Positions 1 to 6,599 of a stretch of 7,277 bases of DNA are shown one piece after another (positions within the stretch are counted from its first letter, which is position 1; the number at the start of each line of letters is the position of its first letter). Location: the NCBI GenBank assembly GCA_007120615.1, contig SKNI01000555.1, positions 1-7,277 of the forward strand, written 5' to 3'. The notes beneath the pieces were generated by a model, which made no database searches, was not told the DNA's origin, and saw only the letters and a list, made by a program, of their open reading frames with translations. Made by a program: the position numbers and the translations under genes. Source of the DNA: Myxococcales bacterium. Its GTDB lineage: Bacteria; Myxococcota_A; Bradymonadia; Bradymonadales; Bradymonadaceae.

Positions 1-2810
1 AATGCCATCTCAAAGGTGTCATCGATTCCCATGCATTCGCCGGTGGAGCGCATCTCCGGCCCAAGAACGATGTCGACCTCGGGGAATTTATTAAAGGGGA
101 AGACGCTCTCTTTGACGGAAAAATAAGGTGGGATTCGCTCGGTGTTAAAGCCCATATCGGGGAGCTTTTCGCCCACCATGGCGCGGGCAGCGAGCCTGGC
201 CAGGGGGACCCCGATGGCCTTGGACACAAAAGGAATGGTGCGGCTGGCTCGAGGATTGACCTCGAGGATATAGACATTTCGGTCCTGAACGGCAAATTGG
301 ACGTTCATCAGGCCGACGATTTCCAGCTCTCGCGCCAGATCGAGGGTCTGACGACGAATCTTTCGAACAATGACTTCCGGAAGGTTATAGGGGGGCAGGA
401 CCGACGCAGAGTCGCCGGAGTGAACGCCGGCCTCTTCGATATGCTCCATGATCCCGCCGATGACCGCCGTTTCTCCGTCGCTGACACAATCGACGTCTAC
501 CTCCACCGCCCGATTGAGAAATCGGTCGATGAGGACGGGGTTGTCCAGGGATTCGGCGCGGGCGCGAAGAAAGATCCGGCGAAAGCTGGTCTCATCATAG
601 ACGATCTCCATGGCCAGGCCGCCGAGGACGAAGCTGGGGCGAACCATCATCGGAAAGCCCAGTTGTTTGGCGACCTCCTGGGCCTCCTCCCAGGTGTTGA
701 CCGAGCGAGCTTCGGGCTGGCGAAGCTCGAGCTTCTCGATGATATCATTAAAGAGCTGGCGATCTTCTGTCCGGTCGATGGCGTCGGCGTCGGTTCCCAG
801 GACCGGGATGCCGAGGTCCACCAGATCTCGAGCCAGCTTCAGGGGAGTCTGACCACCGAATTGAAGGATCACGCCTTCCGGTTGTTCCGTGTCGATGATG
901 GCGAGGACGGTCTCTAAGGTGAGAGGCTCAAAATAGAGGCGGTCGGAGATATCGTAGTCCGTGCTCACGGTCTCGGGATTGCAATTGACCATGATCGTTC
1001 GATAGCCGGCCTCTCGCAAAGCCAGGGTGGCGTGGACCGAGCAATAGTCGAATTCGATTCCCTGGCCGATGCGATTGGGACCGCCGCCGAGGATCATAAT
1101 CGCCGGTCGGTCATCAGGGTCGGACTCACACTCGCCGGTTTCGTAGGTGGAGTAAAAATAGGAGGTCACCGCCTCAAATTCGGCGGCGCAGGTGTCGACC
1201 TGTTTGAAGACCGGCTGGATGTGGCTGTTTTGGCGAAGGGTTCGGACCTCTTGTTCCGTCGTATCCAACAGGCTCGCGACATCGACGTCGCTGATGCCGA
1301 GGCGTTTTGCCAGAAAGAGGATCTCCGGCGGAAGGGCTTCGTCTGGCTTTTCTTGAGAGTGAGCCCGGATTAATTCTTCACATTCGATGATGCGATGAAT
1401 CTGATCGAGAAACCAGAGATCGATATCGGTATGAGAGGCGATCTCCTCGACGGTGATCCCGTGGCGAAGGGCCTCAAATACGTACCAGAGGCGTCGGGGA
1501 GTGGGGCGACGAAGGAGAGGGGCGAAGAATTGAGCGACTTCGGCGTCATCGGCGTCGGCCGCAGGGAGCTCCAGATCGTCGGGCAATAATCTGGCGTGGC
1601 GGACCTCCATGCTTCGAATCGCCTTTCCCAGTGCTTCGGGAAAGGTGCGACCGATGGCCATGGCTTCCCCCACCGACTTCATCTGGGTGGTGAGGGTGTC
1701 GGAGGCGGCGGGGAATTTTTCGAAGGTAAACCGGGGGATCTTTACGACGGCGTAGTCGATCATGGGCTCAAAGGCCGCGGCGGTCTTTCCGGTAATATCA
1801 TTGAGCAGTTCATCAAGGGTGTAGCCCACTCCCAGAAGGGCTGCGATCTTGGCGATGGGATAGCCAGTCGCTTTACTGGCCAGGGCCGAGGAGCGCGATA
1901 CCCGGGGGTTCATCTCGATGACCACGCGGCGACCGGTTTTGGGGTCGACGGCAAATTGGATATTGCAGCCCCCGGTCTCCACGCCCACGGCGCGAATGAT
2001 CTCGATGGCGTCGTTTCGCATCGCTTGATATTCGCGGTCCGTAAGGGTCTGAATTGGAGCGATCGTGATGGAGTCGCCGGTGTGGATCCCGAGAGGGTCG
2101 AAATTTTCGATGCCACAGATGATGACCACGTTGTCATTGCCGTCGCGCATCAACTCCAGCTCAAATTCTTTCCACCCTAAAAGACTCTCGTCGATGAGGA
2201 CCTCGCCTGTGGGACTTTCCGAGAGAGACCATTCTACGTATTCGGCGAATTCATCGCGGTTATAGGCGATATTTCCGCCGCTTCCACCCATGGTGAAAGA
2301 AGGGCGCAGAATGGCCGGAAAGCCGATCTCTTCCTGGATCTTCCAGGCCTCGGCCATGGATCGGGCGATTCCACTCTGGGGCTGCTCGATCCCAATCCGG
2401 GTCATGGTTTTGGAGAATTCTTCTCGGTCTTCGGCGCGATGAATCACCTCGGGGATGGCTCCGAGCATCTCGATTCCGAGCCTGTCGAGGGTGCCGTCAT
2501 CGTAGAGTGAGATGGCGATATTGAGAGCGGTCTGCCCACCCATGGTGGGGAGCAGTCCATCGGGGCGTTCTTTCTCCAGGACCCGGGCGACGAATTCGGG
2601 AGTCAGGGGCTCGATATAAGTAGCATCGGCCAGCTCCGGATCGGTCATAATGGTGGCGGGATTGGAGTTGACCAGGGTGATGCGAAAGCCCTCGGCCTTC
2701 AACGCGCGAATCGCCTGGGTGCCGGAGTAATCGAACTCGGCAGCCTGCCCGATGACGATGGGGCCGGAGCCCAAAATGCAGATGGAGTTGATATCTTCGC
2801 GTCGTGGCAT
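1..2810 (-). CDS. carB: Carbamoyl-phosphate synthase large subunit, C-terminus cut by window edge
   Basis: CarB makes carbamoyl phosphate from bicarbonate, two ATP and ammonia tunnelled from the glutaminase subunit CarA, feeding pyrimidine and arginine synthesis in the cytoplasm. I translated most of the minus frame by hand and found no stop or frameshift. It starts MPRREDINSICILGSGPIVI. Residues 1 to about 412 form the first ATP-grasp half, with RPSFTMGGSGGN, a WKEFELE segment, CNIQFAV and IEMNPRVSRSS. An oligomerisation region follows. The second half begins near residue 565, with GGGPNRIGQG at 575, VNCNPETVSTD, FGGQTPLKLA, VRPSFVLGG near 724-731, MNVQFAV, LEVNPRASR, and GPEMRSTGE near 917. 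The window stops at residue 936, so the last few residues of the second half and the MGS-like allosteric domain (UMP, IMP, ornithine in E. coli) lie outside. An AGGAG ribosome site sits 5 bases before the ATG. The catalytic residues I could align to E. coli are kept. Leu732 stands where E. coli has Arg in GGRAM. Confidence 0.97.
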   Translation of the reverse strand, partial: MPRREDINSICILGSGPIVIGQAAEFDYSGTQAIRALKAEGFRITLVNSNPATIMTDPELADATYIEPLTPEFVARVLEKERPDGLLPTMGGQTALNIAISLYDDGTLDRLGIEMLGAIPEVIHRAEDREEFSKTMTRIGIEQPQSGIARSMAEAWKIQEEIGFPAILRPSFTMGGSGGNIAYNRDEFAEYVEWSLSESPTGEVLIDESLLGWKEFELELMRDGNDNVVIICGIENFDPLGIHTGDSITIAPIQTLTDREYQAMRNDAIEIIRAVGVETGGCNIQFAVDPKTGRRVVIEMNPRVSRSSALASKATGYPIAKIAALLGVGYTLDELLNDITGKTAAAFEPMIDYAVVKIPRFTFEKFPAASDTLTTQMKSVGEAMAIGRTFPEALGKAIRSMEVRHARLLPDDLELPAADADDAEVAQFFAPLLRRPTPRRLWYVFEALRHGITVEEIASHTDIDLWFLDQIHRIIECEELIRAHSQEKPDEALPPEILFLAKRLGISDVDVASLLDTTEQEVRTLRQNSHIQPVFKQVDTCAAEFEAVTSYFYSTYETGECESDPDDRPAIMILGGGPNRIGQGIEFDYCSVHATLALREAGYRTIMVNCNPETVSTDYDISDRLYFEPLTLETVLAIIDTEQPEGVILQFGGQTPLKLARDLVDLGIPVLGTDADAIDRTEDRQLFNDIIEKLELRQPEARSVNTWEEAQEVAKQLGFPMMVRPSFVLGGLAMEIVYDETSFRRIFLRARAESLDNPVLIDRFLNRAVEVDVDCVSDGETAVIGGIMEHIEEAGVHSGDSASVLPPYNLPEVIVRKIRRQTLDLARELEIVGLMNVQFAVQDRNVYILEVNPRASRTIPFVSKAIGVPLARLAARAMVGEKLPDMGFNTERIPPYFSVKESVFPFNKFPEVDIVLGPEMRSTGECMGIDDTFEMA

Positions 2811-2815
2811 GGTCT

Positions 2816-2820
2816 CTCCT
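2816..2820 (-). promoter_or_regulatory. Ribosome binding site of carB
   Basis: On the minus strand AGGAG is followed by 5 bases and then the ATG at 2810. It fixes the carB start, and the protein N-terminus there matches the family. Confidence 0.8.
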
Positions 2821-2865
2821 ACAGGTGCCGGGGAAAAAGCTCGCGCTTCGGCGGGACTATGCCAG

Positions 2866-2891
2866 AGGACACAAGGATCGAAAAGTGTCCT
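2866..2891 (-). repeat. Inverted repeat in the carB leader (7-bp arms)
   Basis: AGGACAC at 2866-2872 is the exact reverse complement of GTGTCCT at 2885-2891, with a 12-base loop. It lies about 55-80 bases upstream of the carB start. No T-run follows it on the minus strand, so it does not look like an intrinsic terminator. It could be an operator or a leader hairpin, or chance. Confidence 0.45.
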
Positions 2892-2905
2892 GCAGGCGAT
2901 CGGGT

Positions 2906-2931
2906 GTTATCGGAACCTGATTACCGATAAC
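2906..2931 (-). repeat. Inverted repeat directly after the symporter stop codon (8-bp arms)
   Basis: GTTATCGG at 2906-2913 and CCGATAAC at 2924-2931 are perfect reverse complements around a 10-base loop. The outer arm abuts the TGA of the symporter gene (2934-2932). The position suits a 3' end hairpin that stabilises mRNA or slows polymerase. It lacks the downstream T-run of a rho-independent terminator on either strand. Confidence 0.5.
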
Positions 2932-4821
2932 TCAGTCGTCGAATTCCCCGGCCTCCAGCCGATCCCAGTAGGAGTCGAGTGCGGCCTTGAGCTTCTTGGA
3001 GAGTAAGATCACGCCCAGGATATTGGGGAAGGCCATCGACAAGAGCATCAGGTCCGAGAAGTCCAGGACATTGTCGATGCTGGTGATGGCCCCGAGGAAG
3101 ATGAAGAAGAGGAAGATGATTCGATAGATCATCGACTCTCTGGCTCCGAATAGAAAGGCCCAGCAACGCTCTCCGTAATAGGACCAGGAGATCATTGTGC
3201 TGAAGGCAAAGAGGATCACGGCGACGGACAACACGTAGGGGAACCACGAAACCACACTGCCGAAGGCGGCGGAGGTCAAGGCGATATCGTTTAAGCCGGC
3301 CGTCGCCGGATCAGCGTAGACTCCGGTGATGACGATGACGCTGCCCGTCATAAAGCAGACGATCAGAGTGTCGATAGCCGGCTCTAAGAGAGCGACAAAG
3401 CCCTCCCGAACCGGTTCTTTGGTCTTGGCTGCAGAGTGAGCGATCGCGGCCGAACCGATACCGGCTTCACTGGAGAAGGCCGCCCGGGTGATGCCGACGA
3501 TGAGCACGCCCACCAGTCCGCCGAGGCCTGCCTGGGGGTTAAAGGCTTCGCTGACGATGGTGACGACGGCACCGGGAATCAGAGTATAATTGGCCATCAA
3601 GATATACAGGCAGGTCAATACGTAAATCACGCACATAAAGGGCACGATTTTAGAGGCCACTTTTCCGATTCGTTTGATCCCGCCGATGATGACCAGGCCC
3701 ACCAATAAGACCATGACCATACCGTATAGCCAGCCGCGGTGTCCGATTCCACCGTCGAGGGGGGCGTTTATGACGTCGAGGTCGTCGACCGTAAACCACT
3801 CCACGTCGCGGCCGTCGACGCGGGCGAATTCGACGCTCGACAGGGTGCTGGCTTCGATATCGTAACGAGGACCGGCCTGGGCCGCGATGATATCAAAGGA
3901 GAGCGTCCACCTTCCGTCGTCTCGCTGCGTCCAATCGTCAAAGGTGACGCGGAGATCTTCGATCGGCGAAAATAGAAGAGGATCAGCCTCCGGCCCCCGA
4001 GGTGAAGGGGCATAAAAGCGCACCTGATGGCTGGGATAGCTCATCGAGATGCGGCTATCGTGGACCAGCGTGGCCTCTCCCGTGGATTGTTCGCCGGCGA
4101 GCCAGGGGACCAGAGTGGTGGAGGTCTGAAAGCTCTGATTGACCTGAAACATATTGCCGCCCCCGAAGGAGCCGCCGATGCACAAAATGGCGAAGATGAT
4201 CGCCAGGTATTTTCCAAGGGTCGGTCGGCCGATCTCGGCCAGCCCGTCCTGCAGATAGACCATCGGCCCACCCTGGACGACCCCGTTTTCATCGACCTTT
4301 CGATACATCTGGCCCAGAGTACACTCGGCAAATTTACTGGCCATTCCGAAGAGAGCGGCAAACATCATCCAGAAGACCGCTCCCGGTCCGCCGATGCTGA
4401 CGGCCAGGGCGACACCGGCGATATTACCGAGTCCCACCGTGGCGGAGAGCGCCGTGCTCAGTGCCTGAAAGTGGGTGACCTCTCCGGGGCTGTCTTCGTC
4501 GTCGTATTTTCCGGAGACGACCTTGATAGCGTGTTTGACACCCCGGAAATTGATGAAGTCGAAGCGGAAGGTGAAGTAAATGGCCCCGGCGATCAGGGTC
4601 AAGACGACCAGAGGGATCTGGTTTAAGAACCCCCAGACGCCGCCGAGGAGGCCAGGAACCGTGCCGAAGGCTACCGCGTAGATCGCAGCTACTAACCCCC
4701 CAAATGCCTGATCCACAGCGTCGAGATCGCCTTCGGTGGTGACGGCAACGACAATACTAAAGGCGATCAGGATTGCGATGACGATCGCATTGCGCTGGTT
4801 CGGGCTCAGAAACGGCTTCAT
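2932..4821 (-). CDS. Alanine/glycine:cation symporter (AGCS family) with a large extra soluble loop
   Basis: An inner-membrane secondary transporter that imports alanine or glycine with Na+ (or H+), LeuT-like fold. I chose the ATG at 4821 (MKPFLSPNQRN, 629 aa) over one nine codons upstream, because GGAGG lies 7 bases before it. Family signatures: THFQALSTALSATVGLGNIA near 116-135; GGPGAVFWMM at 144-153, one residue off the PROSITE alanine-symporter pattern (M for W); GGGNMFQVNQ near 220-229; FSSEAGIGSAAIAHSAAKT near 449-467; and SWSYYGERCWAF near 545-556. Many hydrophobic spans fit about 11 membrane helices. Classical members have about 450-480 residues. This one carries a charged, non-membrane stretch at roughly 236-361, between NMFQVNQ and the helix starting WLYGMVMVLLVG. 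The flanks are uninterrupted, so it should be functional. It lies 121 bases upstream of carB; no functional link is evident. Substrate and ion cannot be read from sequence. Confidence 0.93.
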   Translation of the reverse strand: MKPFLSPNQRNAIVIAILIAFSIVVAVTTEGDLDAVDQAFGGLVAAIYAVAFGTVPGLLGGVWGFLNQIPLVVLTLIAGAIYFTFRFDFINFRGVKHAIKVVSGKYDDEDSPGEVTHFQALSTALSATVGLGNIAGVALAVSIGGPGAVFWMMFAALFGMASKFAECTLGQMYRKVDENGVVQGGPMVYLQDGLAEIGRPTLGKYLAIIFAILCIGGSFGGGNMFQVNQSFQTSTTLVPWLAGEQSTGEATLVHDSRISMSYPSHQVRFYAPSPRGPEADPLLFSPIEDLRVTFDDWTQRDDGRWTLSFDIIAAQAGPRYDIEASTLSSVEFARVDGRDVEWFTVDDLDVINAPLDGGIGHRGWLYGMVMVLLVGLVIIGGIKRIGKVASKIVPFMCVIYVLTCLYILMANYTLIPGAVVTIVSEAFNPQAGLGGLVGVLIVGITRAAFSSEAGIGSAAIAHSAAKTKEPVREGFVALLEPAIDTLIVCFMTGSVIVITGVYADPATAGLNDIALTSAAFGSVVSWFPYVLSVAVILFAFSTMISWSYYGERCWAFLFGARESMIYRIIFLFFIFLGAITSIDNVLDFSDLMLLSMAFPNILGVILLSKKLKAALDSYWDRLEAGEFDD

Positions 4822-4828
4822 CAAGGGA

Positions 4829-4833
4829 CCTCC
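4829..4833 (-). promoter_or_regulatory. Ribosome binding site that sets the symporter start
   Basis: GGAGG on the minus strand lies 7 bases before the ATG at 4821. The longer reading beginning at 4848 would put this site inside the coding sequence, so the downstream Met is preferred. Confidence 0.8.
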
Positions 4834-4900
4834 GAGACGACAAAACAACCTTCACCGGTAATAAGTCTGAAGGGGCTGTCGGACTGCTGCGCGGCGATGG

Positions 4901-4923
4901 GGTGAGTGCCGAAAAGCACCACC
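4901..4923 (-). repeat. Hairpin-forming inverted repeat in the symporter leader
   Basis: GGTG (4901-4904) pairs with CACC (4920-4923), and GTGC (4906-4909) with GCAC (4916-4919). There is one bulged base and a 6-base loop, giving 8 bp. On the minus strand a run of six T comes before the hairpin rather than after it, so this is not a standard terminator for the outer membrane gene upstream. The surrounding 187-base gap (4822-5008) also has a TATAAC hexamer on the minus strand at 4939-4934 that could be a -10 element, but I see no good -35. No glycine riboswitch was recognised. Confidence 0.35.
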
Positions 4924-5008
4924 AAAAAATACAGTTATAGTGGGATGAGGTGTAGCACCGGGGGAGATGAGCTTGCAACCTTCAATCGCCCAAGTGGACA
5001 CACCCAGG

Positions 5009-5584
5009 TTAGAAGCGCCGGAAATGAAAGGCCACATGAGCACGGATCGAGGAATAGAGTGGAAAATCAGCCGGTTGGGTCATGGGAGTGCTGAGTTCGG
5101 CGGCTCCGCCAAAAGAGATCCTTCGATTGTGGCGGTAGTCTACCCCGACGGTGGCCCGTATCGCCAAGGTTTCGCCCCCGGGGAGTCGCTCCGAGGGCGG
5201 GCCGATGGGATGGACGACCGCAGAAAGGCCGAGGTAGGGAATATAGGTAAAGACGTCAAAGGCATATCGCGCGCCCAGGGCAGCAGAGAGAACGGGATGA
5301 GGGCCGATGATCTCGTCCTCTTCGATGGTTCTTTGAAGGTGGTAGCTTCCCTGAACGTCGGCGGTGAGCTTCCAGAATTCGCTCAGATCCAGGACCAGGC
5401 CGGTCTGAATCGATGGTCCCCACCAGCCGAAGGCGGTTGGGGCGGCCTGGTTAATATTGGCTGCTCCCGCCGATCCCCAGACATGGCCCTGAAAGGAGAG
5501 AGCGAACGCCGTTGTGGGCACGACAATCAGAAGGCCGAGCACAAGAATTATGACAGCAGCGAGTCGCATCAATAAGTTTTTCAT
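5009..5584 (-). CDS. Small predicted outer membrane beta-barrel protein
   Basis: 191 residues; I do not recognise a named family. The N-terminus is a clear Sec signal peptide: MKNLL, a hydrophobic core to about residue 22, and an AFA site giving probable cleavage after residue 28. The mature part (~163 aa) is made of alternating polar/hydrophobic stretches rich in Gly, Tyr, Trp and Phe, such as SIQTGLVLDL, LTADVQGSYHLQ, ALGARYAFDVF, TVGVDYRHN and ISFGGAAEL. It ends AHVAFHFRRF with a terminal Phe, the usual signal for BAM-dependent barrel insertion. Size suits an 8-stranded barrel of the OmpX/OmpW kind. The ATG at 5584 has only a weak ribosome site (GGAT about 10 bases upstream); a Met at codon 6 would leave a shorter n-region and has no better site. 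It is first of three minus-strand genes, 187 bases before the symporter. Function (porin, adhesin, structural) is unknown. Confidence 0.75.
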   Translation of the reverse strand: MKNLLMRLAAVIILVLGLLIVVPTTAFALSFQGHVWGSAGAANINQAAPTAFGWWGPSIQTGLVLDLSEFWKLTADVQGSYHLQRTIEEDEIIGPHPVLSAALGARYAFDVFTYIPYLGLSAVVHPIGPPSERLPGGETLAIRATVGVDYRHNRRISFGGAAELSTPMTQPADFPLYSSIRAHVAFHFRRF

Positions 5585-5623
5585 TGCGGTGTTTATCCGT
5601 TCATGTGTATTGGGCGGGTGCGG

Positions 5624-5652
5624 TTGACACCCTCATCGGCGGTTAATATAGT
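5624..5652 (+). promoter_or_regulatory. Near-consensus sigma-70 promoter for the TPR/BamB-like genes
   Basis: TTGACA at 5624-5629, a 17-base spacer, then TATAGT at 5647-5652: a perfect -35 and five of six -10 bases at optimal spacing. Initiation is expected near 5659, which gives an untranslated leader of about 110 bases before the ATG at 5769. Confidence 0.8.
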
Positions 5653-5675
5653 CCGCTCCCACTCATTTTTGGCAA
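5645..5675 (-). promoter_or_regulatory. Possible divergent promoter for the outer membrane protein gene
   Basis: On the minus strand TTGCCA (5675-5670), a 19-base spacer and TATATT (5650-5645) form a plausible but long-spaced promoter, with a leader of about 53 bases to the ATG at 5584. Its -10 overlaps the -10 of the plus-strand promoter, so the two would compete for polymerase. Confidence 0.4.
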
Positions 5676-5683
5676 TGCCAAAA
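5667..5683. promoter_or_regulatory. Operator-like palindrome in the divergent promoter region
   Basis: TTTTGGCAATGCCAAAA is a perfect inverted repeat of 8-base arms around a single A. It covers about +9 to +25 of the plus-strand transcript and overlaps the -35 of the suggested minus-strand promoter, a place from which one dimeric regulator could affect both directions. As RNA it would be a 7-bp hairpin with an AAU loop. I cannot assign the regulator. Confidence 0.5.
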
Positions 5684-5684
5684 C

Positions 5685-5731
5685 CGGGTGCCCTGTCGCG
5701 AGGGGTATAAAATTAAAGCCCCAGGGTCCCG
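5685..5731 (+). repeat. Foldable leader stem upstream of the TPR gene
   Basis: CGGG (5685-5688) pairs with CCCG (5728-5731) and CCCTG (5691-5695) with CAGGG (5722-5726), a 9-bp stem with a small internal loop. The enclosed 26 bases contain GGG and CCC runs that could extend pairing, and an A/T-rich tip. It lies within the predicted 5' leader. No known riboswitch class was recognised. Confidence 0.35.
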
Positions 5732-5755
5732 TCATGTAGCGAGTGGGCTCAGGTT

Positions 5756-5763
5756 AAGGAGAG
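5756..5763 (+). promoter_or_regulatory. Ribosome binding site that sets the TPR gene start
   Basis: AAGGAGAG is followed by 5 bases and the ATG at 5769. It rules against the in-frame GTG at 5688, which would add 27 residues with no ribosome site and would run through the leader stem. Confidence 0.9.
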
Positions 5764-5768
5764 AATCA

Positions 5769-6569
5769 ATGGCAATCAAGATCAAGAAGAAAGGAAATCG
5801 GCCCGAAGGCCCCGAGGATGAAGAGACTCCAGGATTGCCGCCGAGTGGCGCAGCCGGGAGTAACCTCGACGGATTCGAACGGACCTCATTTCTCGTCGCC
5901 GCCTGGGTGGAAGATAATCGAGGCCTGGTCGCCGGCTTAATCGTGGTGCTGATCGTGGGCGTTATCGCCGGACTGTTGGGCATGCAATATGTGCGCGGTC
6001 AGCAGGTAGAAGCCTCCGATCGCCTCAGCACCGGTCTGGCCGCATACGACGTTCCTGTGGAAGGCTCTCCGGAGTTGGAAGCGATTCGTCAGCAAGATCA
6101 GGTGCCGATGCCGGAGAAGATCTTCGCCGACAATCAAGAGAAATGGCAAGAGATTCATCAGAGCGCTTCTCATACCCTGCAGGACTTTGATCGCGGTCCC
6201 GTCGTGGCCAGCGCGCGCATCACTCAAGCGGCTGCGGCTCTGAATCTGGGAGAGTTTGAAGAGGCTGCGACTCTCTATCAGCAGGTGATCGACGCCTCCG
6301 ACACCAAGGAAGAATTGCTGGCCTTCGCTCATATGGGACTGGCCAATAGTCTGGCCGCCCAGGGAGAAGTGGAGCGCGCACAAGAGATGTGGAATGAATT
6401 CGCCGGTCTTCAGCCCGATCGAAAAGGATATGCCGACTTCGAAATTGCCCGCCTCATTGAGCGACAAGGCGATCGAGACGAGGCCAGAGAGCGTTATGAA
6501 GAATTTCTGGAGAACCACCCTCAAAGCGAGTTTCGTGGAGAGGTTCAGCGGCGTCTGGCGCTGCTGTAA
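5769..6569 (+). CDS. YfgM-like TPR protein anchored in the inner membrane
   Basis: 266 residues. Residues 1-50 are polar (a Lys cluster near 4-8, then acidic/Pro-rich) and presumably cytoplasmic. FERTSFLVAAWVEDNRG runs into a single membrane helix at about 53-75, rich in Val, Ile and Gly. The remainder should be periplasmic. It has TPR-like helix pairs at about 147-176 (ARITQAAAALNLGEFEEAA), 184-213 (AFAHMGLANSLAAQGEVERA) and 221-252 (FEIARLIERQGDRDEARERY). This layout (short tail, one helix, C-terminal TPRs) is that of the YfgM/TPR_21 group. In E. coli, YfgM binds the SecYEG-PpiD translocon and helps pass substrates to periplasmic chaperones. The gene downstream is BamB-like, the same order as E. 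coli yfgM-bamB, supporting an envelope biogenesis role. The two are 30 bases apart and probably co-transcribed from the promoter at 5624. Direct interaction with SecYEG is inference. Confidence 0.82.
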   Translation: MAIKIKKKGNRPEGPEDEETPGLPPSGAAGSNLDGFERTSFLVAAWVEDNRGLVAGLIVVLIVGVIAGLLGMQYVRGQQVEASDRLSTGLAAYDVPVEGSPELEAIRQQDQVPMPEKIFADNQEKWQEIHQSASHTLQDFDRGPVVASARITQAAAALNLGEFEEAATLYQQVIDASDTKEELLAFAHMGLANSLAAQGEVERAQEMWNEFAGLQPDRKGYADFEIARLIERQGDRDEARERYEEFLENHPQSEFRGEVQRRLALL

Positions 6570-6599
6570 ATCACGACCTTGTAACGGGTGATAACCGAA

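Noticed and set aside
297..2265. Several plus-strand open frames opposite carB (for example 297-917, 1032-1373, 1596-2180)
   Set aside because: They lie antisense to an intact, highly conserved carB frame and have no recognisable protein features; they are shadows of its codon pattern.
2836..2852. Weak terminator (AAGC-GCGA-GCTT followed by T) on the minus strand before carB
   Set aside because: The stem is only four or five pairs and the T-run is interrupted by C; it is too weak and too close to the carB start to claim.
4898..4930. Intrinsic terminator made by the hairpin at 4901-4923 and the adjacent A/T run
   Set aside because: On the minus strand the T-run precedes the hairpin, and on the plus strand the hairpin is followed by A rather than T.
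4822..5008. Glycine riboswitch upstream of the symporter
   Set aside because: AGCS genes are known targets of this class, but I could not find its conserved core segments in the minus-strand leader.
4967..5575. A 202-codon plus-strand frame opposite the outer membrane protein gene
   Set aside because: The minus-strand reading has a signal peptide, barrel-like strands and a terminal Phe, while the plus reading is compositionally unremarkable.
5675..5710. An 11-codon leader peptide (ATG at 5675, TAA at 5708-5710)
   Set aside because: There is no ribosome site ahead of the ATG, which is buried in the palindrome, and the peptide has no runs of a regulatory amino acid.
5688..5768. N-terminal extension of the TPR protein from an upstream GTG
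   Set aside because: No ribosome site before it, it lies in the structured leader, and a strong AAGGAGAG precedes the ATG at 5769.
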